Below, in pieces: positions 24,202-35,851 of a stretch of 64,000 nt of DNA. Numbering within the stretch: position 1 is the stretch's first letter; each line of letters opens with the position of its first letter. The stretch is from contig JAWPGT010000003.1 in assembly GCA_034638255.1 (NCBI GenBank), positions 248,001 to 312,000 of the forward strand, given 5' to 3'. The translations under genes and the position numbers were made by a program. The stretch is from Coprinus comatus (lineage: Eukaryota > Basidiomycota > Agaricomycetes > Agaricales > Agaricaceae). A model generated the notes under the pieces. It saw nothing but the letters and a program-made list of their open reading frames with translations, was not told the origin of the DNA and made no database searches.

Positions 24202-27111
24202 TCAGAAAAATTCAAGCAAACCTTCTTGCTCATCCACTCCTTCGATCTCGATTTCTTGCTGCCAGGTCTGCAGACGTAATTTCATGAGTTCATCCCAGAA
24301 CAACGTTGGTGCTTCGTCGTGGCTCTGCAAGAACGATCGTATATGTCGCAGCCAGCGCTTGATTAGGCGGAACCTTGCTTCCACCCCAATATTGCTACTC
24401 GCAGGATTATTTGGGTTGTACCGGAATGGGGGAAGGTTCTCTTGGTATGCAAGCATAGCAACTTGGCCAAGCCAGTAGAACGGAAGTACTAGAGAATCAA
24501 GCTATGAGGGACCACGCAATTAAAGAAATAGGAGAGGACGTACAGTTTTGGATGAACGGGGGTTCGCCTGACGCTACCTCGACTCTGGAATCCGGGGAAT
24601 TTCGCCAATTCTGCAGCCAATTATGCAATGCAAACTGTAAATTGCACATCTCTGGATCCAACTCGTCTTGCGAATTAGATGCCACTGGTCGTGCCGATTT
24701 CCCTCCACTACAGAACTGGAACAGTCGTTTGAGGAGTATGTGGATGAGTGCGAAATGAGCAAATGGTGCCAATGGTATTGTTGTGGGTATCGTCCTCGAT
24801 TCAGAGAGGTAGTTCATCATCTTCGGTATGCTCATACCAGTCAAGCGACTAGTTTGGGTCGTACCATAGGGTGAAGGCCGTTGAAGGATCATATACCAGT
24901 CTCTAGCTGATGTAGCTTGCCATAATGCTTCTTCACATGGCAAGTTCAATATGACCTCTTGTGGATGATATGAAGGCGACAGCGAGAAGTAAATGCAATG
25001 ACAGCAATCATGCATATACGACCAAAGGATGGCACTATGATAGTATTAGATGACCTATTCGATGTAATATTCTTAGTTTTACGTACCGTTTGGCCATTTC
25101 ATTTCTTGCCCAATCAAACCATGCACTCTCCAAATTGGTTTCCGTAATATTGGAGGGCGTCCAATTAGCATTGAAAGGAATCAAGCCTGCTTGCCTTATC
25201 ATCTGTAAAAGGAAAAAGTACATAAATGAAATTTACAACTTAGGTGTTTATCTTACCATTACAAGCATCCCATGGTAAATAGTGGAAGATGCCCGCTGGT
25301 CTGATTGTTGGTGAAATAGCCCAATAGTTTGAAGCAGTACGACCGCCAAAATTAGTTGGACCTGATCCAGCAAATCAGTGGAATTTCTCGCCTGTGTGTT
25401 CGTTCAAGCGTGAGGTCATATACCGCGTAGAGTAAACGTAAGGACTCACAAAGTCATTCACGAGAGTTTCCCTGGCAGAGGCAAGTGTTTTGGAAATGAA
25501 CTCAGTTGCGCGCTTGCTGCCTACGAACAACGCCCCACAAGCTTGCATGGCGCTGAGGAGAATTGGGGATTTTTTCTCGGCACGATAAGTAGGTGAATGG
25601 ACAATAGGAAGTTGAGCAAGAAATGTCGTAAAAAATATATGCACTAGAAATATGGTTAAGCAACTGTATAAGAGGAGCTTGTGGAGCCAACTCACTATAA
25701 TGTTGTAATTCTGCGGAGGTCGGATCGGTATTGATTGCCCGCAAACAACTCTGGGCTTGGTCGACCTCGAATGTATGGTATGTTTCCTGCTGTATATTAG
25801 TTTCGGGGTTATATATATGATTTTGGATAGATGAGGATCCATTCGTGAGAAGTCGAGCGAAAGGAAAGTCTTCTGGTGACTCTCCCCGCACATTGAGCTC
25901 ATCCAGATTTACAGTGACTTCGGTGATGGTAGACGCGGGTGAAGACTGGGGAAATATGGTAGTGAAGAACGGCGTAAATACATCGCTTCCGTAAGCTGGA
26001 GACAAATGACTTGAAACAGGAACGAGGTGATCATCTGTGGCGGTGGATTCACTTTCCGAGGGAGAATAGACCTCGACCTGGTCTGATACGAAAGAACCGA
26101 CAGGATAGACTGGTGTTGATGGATAGTCTTGGACATTCCTTTGGGCATGCTGCTGATAGCCTTCGGAATCTTGGACATAGACTAATCCTGAAGCCTGAGC
26201 TGAATATGCTGATTCAGATACCTGCGCCGAAGCCGAGGAGGAAGGTGGGAAAGAAGTATCGGAGGGAGAGTTAGGTTTTGAACAGGTTGTGGTTCGATCA
26301 CAGTAGGGAGTGGAGGCTGGATGGGAGAGAGAGGAGGGGGTCTGCTGACTTGATGCAGGGGCGAGGGGTGAAGCGGCTGGACCTGACAGGGCTGGTTGGT
26401 TCCGAAAGGAGTGACGAAAGGAAGAATTGCTTGGACGACTTGCAGCTGCATTGGCTGGAGGAGGGACCAGGGCAGTGGAAAGTGATGACCTGCGGGTGGT
26501 TGGACCATAGATGCATTCTACACCCTTTGAAACACATTTTGAACAAGGCACTTGGCGGTCACATTTGATCTTTGAGTCAGTACATGCAAGACAAGACCGT
26601 CTGCGAGTGCGGCTTGTGCTACAGGACGTGTGAGGAGGGAGAACAAGAAGGATGCATGGTGCACTGACGGATTGTTACAGCTCTTTTTGTGCCTGGTCAA
26701 AAGGTCACTGCGCGTGAACTGGGAGTCGCATGTCTATTAGAGGGGTCAGCTGGTGACTTTCAGGTGTCCTAAAAGACAAAAAGTACTTCGCAACGATGTA
26801 AACGCTCGTTTGTGTCTAAATGAGAATGTATCAGATTTTGTTGCCAAATCAGGCGAAGAGAACATACGATTGCGCAGATGGCGGTTGAGATGGGTGGTGC
26901 GTGTAAACTTTGCGGGACAGTGGGGACAAAGCTTGGTCTGGGGGAGGACTGGGATGTTGCCGCGGTGGCTGCGAATCTTTGAGAGGGTGCCGTCCTTCTT
27001 CCTGAGGGGCTCATAGTCGAGTTGCTGGACTACAGGCATGTCGTTGCCGAGAGCAGCGGCGAGAGAGGAGTCAGAGGGCTGGGGATGGTGGGGAGAGTCA
27101 TCGGAGTGCAT
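24202..27111 (-). CDS. Transcription factor with C2H2 fingers plus Zn2Cys6 cluster and fungal TF domain
   Basis: The start at 27111 gives MHSDDSPHHPQPSDSSLAAA. Two N-terminal zinc fingers follow: CPHCPAKFTRTTHLNRHLRN continuing to H across an intron, then CETCDSQFTRSDLLTRHKKS ending in C, so the second is C2HC. A further intron joins these to a binuclear cluster (CLACTDSKIKCDRQVPC, CSKCVSKGVEC; C-x2-C-x6-C-x5-C-x2-C-x6-C). A long Ser/Pro/Thr-rich linker (25.8-26.5 kb) leads to the fungal-specific TF domain: HIFFTTFLAQLPIVHSPTYR, SAMQACGALFVGSKRATEF, ESAWFDWARNEMAKR, LPCEEALWQATSARDWYMIL, and LIKRWLRHIRSFLQS. The protein ends VDEQEGLLEFF. It should be a nuclear, sequence-specific regulator. 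Combined C2H2-Zn2Cys6 proteins form a known minor class in fungi; the targets are unknown. Confidence 0.87.
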
Positions 27112-27191
27112 GTCGAAGGACAAGAGTCGGAGGGTGGTGAATGCTCGACTAAATTGGCTCTGACCAATTACGGAAACCAAGAGCCTCTATT

Positions 27192-28960
27192 TCACGTAAC
27201 TACTCTAGCGCTATATTCCTCCCCTATCGCCCACTCCACCCCTTCCAATACATCCCCGGCTTCATAACTCGGCAGGTGTCTGGGCATCCCGTCCTGCGGG
27301 TCGTACACCCCAGTGCACACCAGCACAGACTTCCAATCGGCCCCATTCGCTCCAGCAATATCTTCAGAATTATATCAATTAATCACCAGTGATGTCGTGA
27401 CAACTCCGCGTACCTGACTCTGGGTTATCTTCAGAAAGAAGTATAAACACACATCACTCATCGGTCAAATTCGTTTCCGCTCAGCCCGACTCACCTCCAA
27501 TCATGTATCTACATGCTTATTATCAGCCATCCGAATTGCACAGCTACAGATACACTCACACGCGGGGCTGTGCACTTTCTCCACCATACATACTCTCTAG
27601 CCGCTTCATTAGGACTTGTTCTGCAAACTTGTACGTTTCTCGAGTTGGCTTGCCGAATTGTACATGGGGATAAGTCATTCCGGTCAAATCCTAATTAAAG
27701 AATCCAGCAAGGAAAATCAGTTATAATGACGTTTTCCAATCAACCTTCCTCTATTACCTTGTACACTCCCTGGAACGCTGCTTTGAACCCACCTTGTCCC
27801 AATCTTGGCCGCTCAAATTCGGATTTCCAAAGCAGGTCGGGATTGCAGAACACTAACTCCACAGGATCCGCATTCGTTCTTGGATCTACGTATGGCCCCC
27901 CAACAACACCATCAGATTGGATGATATCGCAAAGAACTTGGCCTATAGGTCATGTGAATGAATGAGCCCATGTCAACTTTGTCACATATTGGCACTGACA
28001 GTCCAATGCCCAATCTCGAGGATCATGAAACACGAAAGCCGCGGAAAACCTCGTGTTGCTAAAATCAGCGACCTGGAGACGGTATTTAGTCTGACACCGT
28101 CCATTATAGTTTGGGATCACATACCTTGGCTGTTTCCCGCTCCACTTTGGTCAATGCGTGAAAGGGCCAAACTCTGCTGAACAATCAGCAAGATGCATTT
28201 ATAACTTAGTGGCGAATGTGACACACGAGGGATTCCATGATAGAACGTCGAGAGTGGTGTAAGCATGTCGGAATCCATAACTTTATTAAAGACAGGTAAA
28301 CATCAATGCAACAATTTGGCCAGATGAAACATACTCGTGAGCAACCTTGCGTAAGGTATCTAGGCAACCTCCAAGAATAAGTACAGGCTTATCTTCATAC
28401 TTGTGAGCAAGTGTTCTAAGGATAGTGTGTGCTTGTATATATTGGTCCTCTTCGATCTATGTCACCCATGATCAGTACGGAAGAGAAAAATGGTGAGTAT
28501 GCTGACTGTACATGAAATCCCAGCTGCTTTGTTAGCTTTTGACAGCGAACCTTCTCGCTCACACCACCACCGTTGGTCAACTGTATAGACGCAATCAGAA
28601 TGTCGTGCCAATGCCAAGGGCAGTAACGATGGGAATACCAAAATATATGGAATTTTGCTGGGAAATTGGAACACCATTCAAGCGGCTGTGTGATTCTATA
28701 CTGAATAGACCTACCAGTTGAAGACGTTGTCCCCTTCGAGGATTTCCAAAGCACGTTTAGCTGCAGGTAGAACATTGGGGCCCCGGATAAGAACACCATC
28801 CTAGACGAACGCGGTAAGGTCGGGCAGAAGAGGAGTAGGATTGACACACAATATCAAAGCAGAATGCCAAAGGAGGCTTAATTGGAGGAGATGTTGAGTA
28901 TAGCCTGGAGTACCCGAGGTTGTGCGAAAAGATGTTCCGACAAAGGCGACGGGCCAACAT
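27192..28960 (-). CDS. HAD-superfamily hydrolase, CECR5/HDHD5-like, probably mitochondrial
   Basis: The start at 28960 gives MLARRLCRNIFSHNLGYSRL followed by YSTSPP, an Arg-rich presequence with a typical mitochondrial R-x-Y-S cleavage context. An intron falls inside the catalytic motif and rejoins as AFCFDIDGVLIRGPNVL (DxDG motif I). Then come AAKRALEILEGDN, PYILVTNGGGVSE (motif II, assembled across an intron), KVRCQKLTKQLGFHV, EEDQYIQAHTILRTLAHKYE with KPVLILGGCLDTLRKVAHE, and DPRDWALDVQVLCDIL. Near the end IAGANGADWKSVLVCTGVYD represents motif IV. The C-terminus is AIGEEYSARVVT. Several exon junctions around 28.45-28.7 kb were placed by homology, not resolved base by base. Family members are putative phosphatases with unknown substrates. 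The gene diverges from the glycosyltransferase gene at 29004. Confidence 0.82.
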
Positions 28961-29003
28961 GTAGTTGACTGACAAGTTATAAATAGACTTACCCTCCGCT
29001 TTG
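28961..29003. promoter_or_regulatory. Very short divergent start region
   Basis: Only 43 bases separate the HAD-hydrolase start codon (28960, minus) from the first ATG of the glycosyltransferase frame (29004, plus). If the second in-frame ATG at 29031 is used, the gap is 70 bases. The two genes must share control sequence or overlap at their 5' ends. No TATA box is evident. Confidence 0.5.
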
Positions 29004-30656
29004 ATGTCGACCAGAATATCGTCGCTTGTAATGCGCCCAAACGCATCTCCTTCTCTTGCCATCGAGAAGGGCGCATACTACCGCACAAAACATGCTCACA
29101 CTCACTCCCTGTCGGACTCCCACATTAATAATCCCTATCTCCGGCGACGCGTCCAACCCCAAACACGAAAGAACACAAGACTGGTGCTGCTGCTACTTGT
29201 CCTCGTCTTTGCATCTCTCCTTTGCTTTACGACGGCTTGGTATCTCTTCAAGACCAGGTGGGAGCCCACAAAACATCCTCGACCTTCAGCTAATCCCACA
29301 TACCTCAAAGCCAACGCATACACCTACATTAAATACCTTCCTTCACATGCCCTACCTAATACAAATAACAAGTATCTGTCGTACCTACCTCACAGCGGGT
29401 TTCATAACCAGCGGATAGCGTTGGAAAACGCTCTCGTACTAGCTCGGCTTCTCAACCGTGCCCTCATTTTGCCTCCTGTACGCCTTGGCAATAAACCTGT
29501 TCCATACCACCCCTTTGACCGACTTTCCCGGACTCTTGCGTTGGCAAATAAAAGCGGACTTGTTCACTGCACATCATTGTCACCCAAAATATCTGCACCG
29601 GTTGAGTGTTTGGACTATTTTGATTACACTTTTCTCCCTTGGGACTATCTCGTCAACCTGACTTCAGTTGGAGTCAAACAAACCTTGCAGTACCGTTGGG
29701 ACTTCGCGCAAGGATGGTTTTACGATGTGCTGAACCTCACCGATGCTGATATATTCGCATTTCGTGACCAATCACCATACCAATTTCGGTTTCTGGATAC
29801 GACAAACCAAGTTGTCAAGGAGAAGAATTGGTACTCTCAGGACATCACGATCAATGATCTGGTACAACGAACGGAGAAACTTCTCGCATTTGGCTCGCTC
29901 TTTGGTACTACACGACTTCGACTAGAAGACGCATATCATCTTCAAGTGCGAAAAGAAATACGCGAGTCTATGGTCCTCTCGCAACCCGATCTGATGCAAG
30001 TGAGCGAGTCAATATCCAAGGCCCTTGGCGGTAATTATCTGGCCATACACTTTCGTGCAGGTGACACCAAGTTCGGAGATACCAGTGAATCTAATGCTCG
30101 GATAATTTGGTGGACTCTGATGCATCGTCTCTTCAATATCACTCTCGTTGAAACAGCGCACCTCGAATCAGTCCTCTTTTCGTCTGAAACTCCATTTTCC
30201 GGCTTCCCCACTCTTGTCTCTCAAAGTCATTATCCTGCTTTCAGTGGTGCCGAACGGGCGTCACTGTACTCCCCTCAGTCATCACCATGGGCACCCTGTC
30301 GCAAATCACGAATGCGCAGCTCGGTTTCTCTCCTGTCTTATTTCAATATTCCACTCTATATTTCTACGGATATCAAGAACCCTCGAAATAGCCCTCTGTT
30401 GCAGTACTTTCACCAAACTTTTCCTTGTACATTCTATTTGTCAGACTTCAAGCACCTGCTAGTGCCATTAGAGAAGCTTGAGAACGGATACGACGACAAC
30501 TTATCACTTCAGCCTCATCTATTGCCGTTTGTCGATGCTTTAGTAGCGGCTAAAGCGATACGTGTCGTTGGAACAAAAGGCAGTACTTTTAGCTATTACA
30601 TTGAAGATGTCCTTTGGGCACGTTTTCATGGTCATACCATCAGGCAACGGGGATGA
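29004..30656 (+). CDS. O-fucosyltransferase-like glycosyltransferase, type II membrane protein
   Basis: A single intronless frame of about 550 residues, unusual in this window. A basic N-terminus (YLRRRVQPQTRKNTR) precedes a membrane helix LVLLLLVLVFASLLCFTTAW, so this is a type II Golgi/ER topology. The luminal part has YLPHSGFHNQRIALENALVL with ARLLNRALILPPVRLG, the donor-side motif typical of GDP-fucose O-fucosyltransferase-like proteins (GGxxNQR-type). NYLAIHFRAGDTKFGD is the conserved H-x-R-x-GD motif of the fold. Near the end VVGTKGSTFSYYIEDV matches the terminal S-x-F-S region. N-glycosylation sequons are present (NLTS, NLTD, NITL). In basidiomycete genomes such proteins are often named CigA; the acceptor is unknown. 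The start is 29004 or 29031. Confidence 0.78.
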   Translation: MSTRISSLVMRPNASPSLAIEKGAYYRTKHAHTHSLSDSHINNPYLRRRVQPQTRKNTRLVLLLLVLVFASLLCFTTAWYLFKTRWEPTKHPRPSANPTYLKANAYTYIKYLPSHALPNTNNKYLSYLPHSGFHNQRIALENALVLARLLNRALILPPVRLGNKPVPYHPFDRLSRTLALANKSGLVHCTSLSPKISAPVECLDYFDYTFLPWDYLVNLTSVGVKQTLQYRWDFAQGWFYDVLNLTDADIFAFRDQSPYQFRFLDTTNQVVKEKNWYSQDITINDLVQRTEKLLAFGSLFGTTRLRLEDAYHLQVRKEIRESMVLSQPDLMQVSESISKALGGNYLAIHFRAGDTKFGDTSESNARIIWWTLMHRLFNITLVETAHLESVLFSSETPFSGFPTLVSQSHYPAFSGAERASLYSPQSSPWAPCRKSRMRSSVSLLSYFNIPLYISTDIKNPRNSPLLQYFHQTFPCTFYLSDFKHLLVPLEKLENGYDDNLSLQPHLLPFVDALVAAKAIRVVGTKGSTFSYYIEDVLWARFHGHTIRQRG

Positions 30657-31197
30657 AATCTCCGGTTACTGGTTACTCTCCTTGAATCCCGTCATGATTA
30701 ATGAACATCCTTAGAACATTTGTTTTCAGTTTACATGACATACAGTCAACACTACAGGATTCGCGCAAGCGAATTAGTCATGTACTATCAAAATTGGCAA
30801 TCATATACAGCATCGTACAAGTTTTACAACTAAAGGGACATACACACCACATCCACTAATCACCTAGATGTATCATATATCTATTGCAATCACAAATCAA
30901 TGGTTTCAAATACGCAGCATCAAATATAATAACACTGCCATGCCGCCTACAACCCGGTTGTGATGGTGTCGTAGGTGGTAACCTTGTCTATTCTCAGCAC
31001 ATTGAGCGCCATTTGTATCATATATCGTGCATCAAATGTAACAGTGATTGATCCATCACCCACTACCACTCCCCTTTAAATACGTCCAGGCGACGATCTT
31101 GAAACATCACTGGTACTGGTACCTACCCTCTTGGTTGAACCACCCCCCTAGCTCTCTCCCCGTCGTCGTCTTCTACTCAGCTTTATTCTTCTACAAT
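30657..31197. other. Intergenic gap with TATA-like element
   Basis: About 540 bases. CTTTAAATA at 31074-31082 is TATA-like, about 120 bases before the Vts1 start, and pyrimidine-rich sequence (31130-31195) follows it. No gene was recognised. Confidence 0.45.
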
Positions 31198-32864
31198 ATG
31201 TCGAGCCAGGTCGCCGCCAACCTTATCGTTCCTAACCCTATTACCACCTCCACGTTGACACCTGCTAGCGGGTCTCAAGGAGCAGGGACGCTTGAGGGTC
31301 TTGATCACTGGCTGAAAGATTTCCAGAAGTACGATAGTATCCTTGTAAGTCTTGCTTCTATCCAGGAAAGCTATTGGATGGAAACCTTGAAATACTGACT
31401 TTTGTATTTTGTGTTATTTTATTTTATTTTATTTAGGCGGAAATGGCGAAAGCTGCGGCTGACAAGAAGTTTGGAGACGAGCTTACCACAATTGACCAAT
31501 GTAAATATCTTGGGTATCATTTGGTATAAGGGTTTCTTACTGATCATTCGTTTTGTTTTCTAGGGTTTAAAGTTCTCTCCGAGCCTGAGCGTACGGCTTC
31601 GGTTTACACTTTTCTTCAACATTCTACACAAGAGCAAATGAAATTCTTTATGGCTGTAATTCAACAACAAATGATGAAGATTGAAGTCGAGGATAGGAAT
31701 ACTAGTGGTAAGTTGTGGCTTATTTTATTTTATTTAAATCCTAGGCAACCAAGAATTTACTAAGAATGTTCGGTTTTAGGACTTGATACCAAGCCCAAAT
31801 CTAGGATTGGGTTAAGACCTCCTAGTCTTAACATTCCTATGCCTGATACACCGACTCCAACTACACCTACCACTTCCAAAGTTATGCCAGATTCTGCTAT
31901 CAGTACTGCCGGGGAAAGTAACAGACTTGGCAGTCTCAATACTTCTAGTAGGCTTTCTACTCAAACTCCGTTGTCTCCATCGGATACTTTGAAAACACCG
32001 GCTAGTGAAAGTAATAACAAGAGTTGGGCAAGCATGGTCAATACTCCCTTGGTTCCTATGTTCCAGAAGCCGGACAATAATACAGGAACGCAATCAGACA
32101 TTAGCAAGGGACAGGGTGTTGGTGCTATTAATACATCCACCTTGAATATGCTTGCGAGTTCTGGATTGTCTAGTGAAGCACAAATGCTCGCTGTACAACT
32201 TGTCATGACTGGTATTTTGAAACCTGGAGACATTGGGAATGCGACTGCTCCATCTCAGTCATCTCTTCCTAGTCCTGCATCTGCTACGAAGAACAACAAG
32301 AAACATAATTGGAGAACCCCCGCTAGTGCTAAATACCCTGGAAGTGCTTTGAGGAGTGGTTTGAAGAGCAGTGGACTAAAGAGTAGTGGTTTGAGGAGTG
32401 CTGCTTTGAAGAGTAGTGGTTTGGATAGTGCATCGATGGAATCACCAAGAGTTGAGGACTTCAACCCAGAGTTATTAAAGGATATCCCCGCATGGCTTCG
32501 AAGCCTCAGATTACACAAGTATACGAATAGCTTTGATGGGATGACCTGGCAGGAAATAGTGGTTATGGATGATGTCGCCCTCGAGAAGAAGGGTGTAGCA
32601 GCTTTGGGAGCTAGACGTCGCTTGCTCAGGACCTTTGAACATGTGCGAAAAGAAATGGGTTTAGAGGATCTTTCTAGTGCGACACCTACTACTTCCTTAA
32701 TCACTTCCAATCCTTCGGAGTCGGGAGATAAAAACCCGTTACCTGCGATACCACAAAGCGCTTCAGTTGTTCCCAAGTTATCCGTCGACTCTCCAATTTT
32801 CGTGCCAACAGGTCTCAAGGTACCGAACAGCGCGGCGCCTGTACTCATCACTCCATCCGCATAA
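31198..32864 (+). CDS. VTS1: Vts1-like SAM-domain RNA-binding protein
   Basis: Four exons from ATG 31198 (MSSQVAANLIVPNPITTSTL). The N-terminal conserved region covers LEGLDHWLKDFQKYDSILAE, DELTTIDQWFKVLSEPERTA and YTFLQHSTQEQMKFFMAVIQ. A long Ser/Thr/Pro-rich middle contains TEAQ-type segment LSSEAQMLAVQLVMTGILKP. The C-terminal SAM domain, near 32.46-32.66 kb, has DIPAWLRSLRLHKYTNSFDG, MTWQEIVVMDDVALEKKGVA and ALGARRRLLRTFEHVRKEM. In Vts1/Smaug proteins this domain binds CNGG-loop hairpins and recruits Ccr4-Not deadenylase to trigger mRNA decay. Basic residues in the ALGARRR region are consistent with RNA binding. Two introns end in TTTTATTTTATTTTATTTAG-like tracts. Identification is firm; function is by family. 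Confidence 0.92.
32338..32432 (+). repeat. Imperfect repeat encoding SGLKS-type units in Vts1
   Basis: A 15-base unit encoding S-G-L-[KR]-S recurs about five times with AGTGGTTTGAAGAGC as core, just before the SAM domain. The product is a flexible Ser/Lys/Leu segment. The copies differ slightly. Confidence 0.75.
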
Positions 32865-33767
32865 CTTACTTCCGCCGTTCTTAAATTCAAAACCGGCCCC
32901 TTCAAGTGTTCATCGATATGTACATCATTGATGGACAAGGTTGGCTTTTCGGTCTAGATTGGGTTAAATACTTTTGCCTTTGATATTCCTTTGTGTCTCT
33001 TTTTTGAATAATTGATGTACATATGTACTGTACCGTATAATTCTGTTTTTTTTGTCGCATTAAACCGTTGTTCGCTTTACATAAAAAAAAATAGATATAT
33101 GCACTGTTTCTGCACCATTCCGATCTCGCCTTCTTCTATGGCTCCTGTTGGTGGGAAAAAGTCGTAAAACATAGGTTAGCTCAGGGTAACCGTGAGTATG
33201 CATATGGATCGGCAAGACCGGGAATTGAGAACAGATGAGAACAATGGCTTTTCGGTGGTAAAATAAATACATTTATGGTCTACACTCTTCACGTCATTGT
33301 AGTAATTATCATTTATGCATTGTGATGAACTGTGGGCGCCGTTGCTGTTTATTACAATTTACATATAAACAAACCCACCAAAACAAAACCACAAGACACC
33401 TATCGACCTTACGGAGGAGATAAATTATTCTTATTTAGGTCTAACCTGCATACTTCTTGAGGGCCGTATTGCCGGATTGTTTGATGTTTTTTTTTTTCTA
33501 GGCTATGGTTGGTGTGTTCACCTTCATCATCTGATTTGACTGGTTCCTGAATTTGAAAGGTCTTTTTTGATCGATCACGTACACGCAAAGAATGTCATCA
33601 GGGTAAACCTCAATGGAGTTCTGTTATTCAAAGCACAAGGGTGTGTGTGTGTGTTGTATGTATGTGTTCCTTAGGATAAACATAATTTCCCAACCTTGTT
33701 TCATCGTTTTACGTCGATCCCACTTCGACCGCATAACATATACTACTTCTCTATTCTTCCCCCCCAT
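32865..33767. other. Intergenic gap with GT microsatellite
   Basis: About 900 bases. A (GT)7-like run is at 33641-33654 and a T11-type run near 33487-33498. C-rich sequence (33757-33766) sits just before the G-alpha start. No gene was recognised. Confidence 0.45.
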
Positions 33768-35851
33768 ATGTTCTCGGCAACTGATACCTTTGATCCTCTT
33801 CTAGCTGCTATTGCACCACCACCTGGGGAAACTTTAGAAGAGAAAACACGGAGGGAAGAGAGAGATGCTAAGGCTTTGGAAATTAGTAATGGAATAGATG
33901 CTGAAATAAAGGCTGCGAAATTGGCTATGAAGAAAAAGAAAAAGCCAATACGAATACTTGTTCTTGGTCAAACAATGAGTGGTAAGAAAAATAACCCGAA
34001 AATCTGTTATTTATTACTCATAATTGGTCCACAGGAAAGACTACTACAATCAAAAGTGGGTTGTTTTCAAGACTACAAGTCTATGTATATTTCCAATTCA
34101 CACCCTACATTGTCACTCACGTACCGATATGTATATTTATATGGGACACTTTTAGATTTCCAGATGGCATATGCTCAGAAGTCTTGGGCTGAAGAAAGAA
34201 GTTCTTGGCACGTAGTTGTTCTATTCAACCTCGTTCGTAACGTAAACCTGGTTGTGGATGTTTTGATAGAGGAGACAGAGAAAAGTGTTTCACAAGGCAG
34301 AAGGTCCGTTTTAACGGAATGGCATAGAAGTCTTCTTTTTCGACTATCACCTCTACGCCGCGTTGAAAAAGATTTGAAAACTTTCCTTGGATCTTCCGGT
34401 CACGAGCAGGAAGAAGATGACAACAAAACCAAAAGGCGACCCACTACATCTGCCGGAATCTCGGATTATTCGAACAATTATGACGGTGATGGTGATACGT
34501 TACTGAAGAAAGGATTAAACGAATTTTGTATCTGGTCTTCTTCTGGGTGGAAATCTGTACTAGACCAAGTTCGAACATGTTCTCTATCTCCAGCAAAAGC
34601 TCAACTACCTCGCGTCGCTCGCTCGGTACTCAAAGATTGCAAGGGGGATGTATACGCTCTATGGACAGATTCTACAGTAAAACTACTTCTGAGAGCAAAA
34701 TACCACGGCCGCATTGAAGACACTCCGGGTTTGTACGTTCTTTTCTCTTGGCCTATTGAAAGTCTTTTCAGAGATATCTAACCCCTGTGCATATGCGTAG
34801 TTTCCTCAACGATATTGAACGAATTCTGGCACACGATTATCAACCAACAGATCAAGATATCGTACGAGCCAGACTAAGAACGACCGGTCTACAAGAATAT
34901 CGTTTCACGCTTGACAAAGGTATGGAGCACTGTATGCGTCATTGTGTCTAACCACCAAATGCTCATTTTATAATCACCTGGTGATTTGTTTAGGAGTAAG
35001 TTTAGCACGAGATTGGATAATGTATGATGTTGCTGGTATGTCAACCCTAAATGTCAAACAAAAGTGTCTAACATTCATCATAGGAACCAGGACTTCCGTA
35101 TGTATAACATGTTTTAATACCATATGTGCTAGAAGATGAACTTTTTAGAAAAGAAAGCAGCATGGATACCTTTCTTCCCTGACATTACTTCCCTGATATT
35201 CCTCGCCCCTGTCTCGTCTTTTGATGAACGATTACCCGAAAACCCAAGAATTAATGGATTAGAGGACTCCTATGCTCTTTGGAAAACTGTATGCTCGAGT
35301 AAGCTTTTAGCCGATGTTCAATTGGTGAGCAAATTCCGTATGACACATTGGGTTCTCAGGAAATCAAACTCACTTCAACCAAATATAGATTCTATTCTTA
35401 AACAAGACGGATATCTTGTCACGGAAATTGGAACAAGGGATTCGCGTCAAGGACCACTTAAAAGACTTTGGAGGGAGATCTAATGACTTCGCCACTGTAG
35501 CTGAATGTAAGGGTATTAATTGTTCAAGCTGGTGACTATACCTATTTGAGGTTTTTTTAAGGGATGCGCCGTAATTTCAAGAGGATATTCATTGACAATA
35601 ACCCCACAAAGAACAGAAGATTCGTATCTCATTTCACCTCTGTAATTGTAAGTTACCAACCACACAAGTCCTGTCCCATTCGTTAATCTTCTTCTAGGAT
35701 ACCAAATCCACCCACCAAACACTAGAAGCTGGTGAGCTAGTATACGCATTATCCAAGAGCAAATCACGAATTAATCATTTCTGGATGTTAAACTTTATTA
35801 GTACAAGCAGCTATCCTTAGGAATGACATACTTAAGGCAGGCCTGATGTAA
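33768..35851 (+). CDS. Atypical heterotrimeric G-protein alpha subunit (first copy)
   Basis: Starts MFSATDTFDPLLAAIAPPPG. There is no MGxxxS/C, so no N-myristoylation signal. The P-loop is assembled from two introns as LGQTMSGKTTTIK (canonical GxGESGKST). The helical domain carries a long insertion with an acidic/basic patch (HEQEEDDNKTKRRPTTSAGI). Switch I is VRARLRTTG. Switch II reads DVAGTRTS then AAWIPFFPD, so the catalytic Gln of DVGGQ is Thr. Later elements are SLIFLAPVSSFDERLPENPR, ILFLNKTDILSRKLEQGI (NKxD guanine motif), FGGRSNDFATVAE, VSHFTSVID (in place of TCATD) and LEAVQAAILRNDILKAGLM before the TAA at 35849-35851. The switch II junction is ambiguous: an acceptor ending AAAAG gives a length-matched join. 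It is intact as read, but probably GTPase-impaired. Confidence 0.85.

Noticed and set aside
27112..27180. Upstream N-terminal extension of the C2H2/Zn2Cys6 factor
   Set aside because: It would need a TTG start; the ATG at 27111 is the first good one.
35136..35483. Early stop in the first G-alpha suggesting a pseudogene
   Set aside because: An intron ending AAATATAG restores ILFLNKTDIL and the rest of the protein, so the gene is intact.
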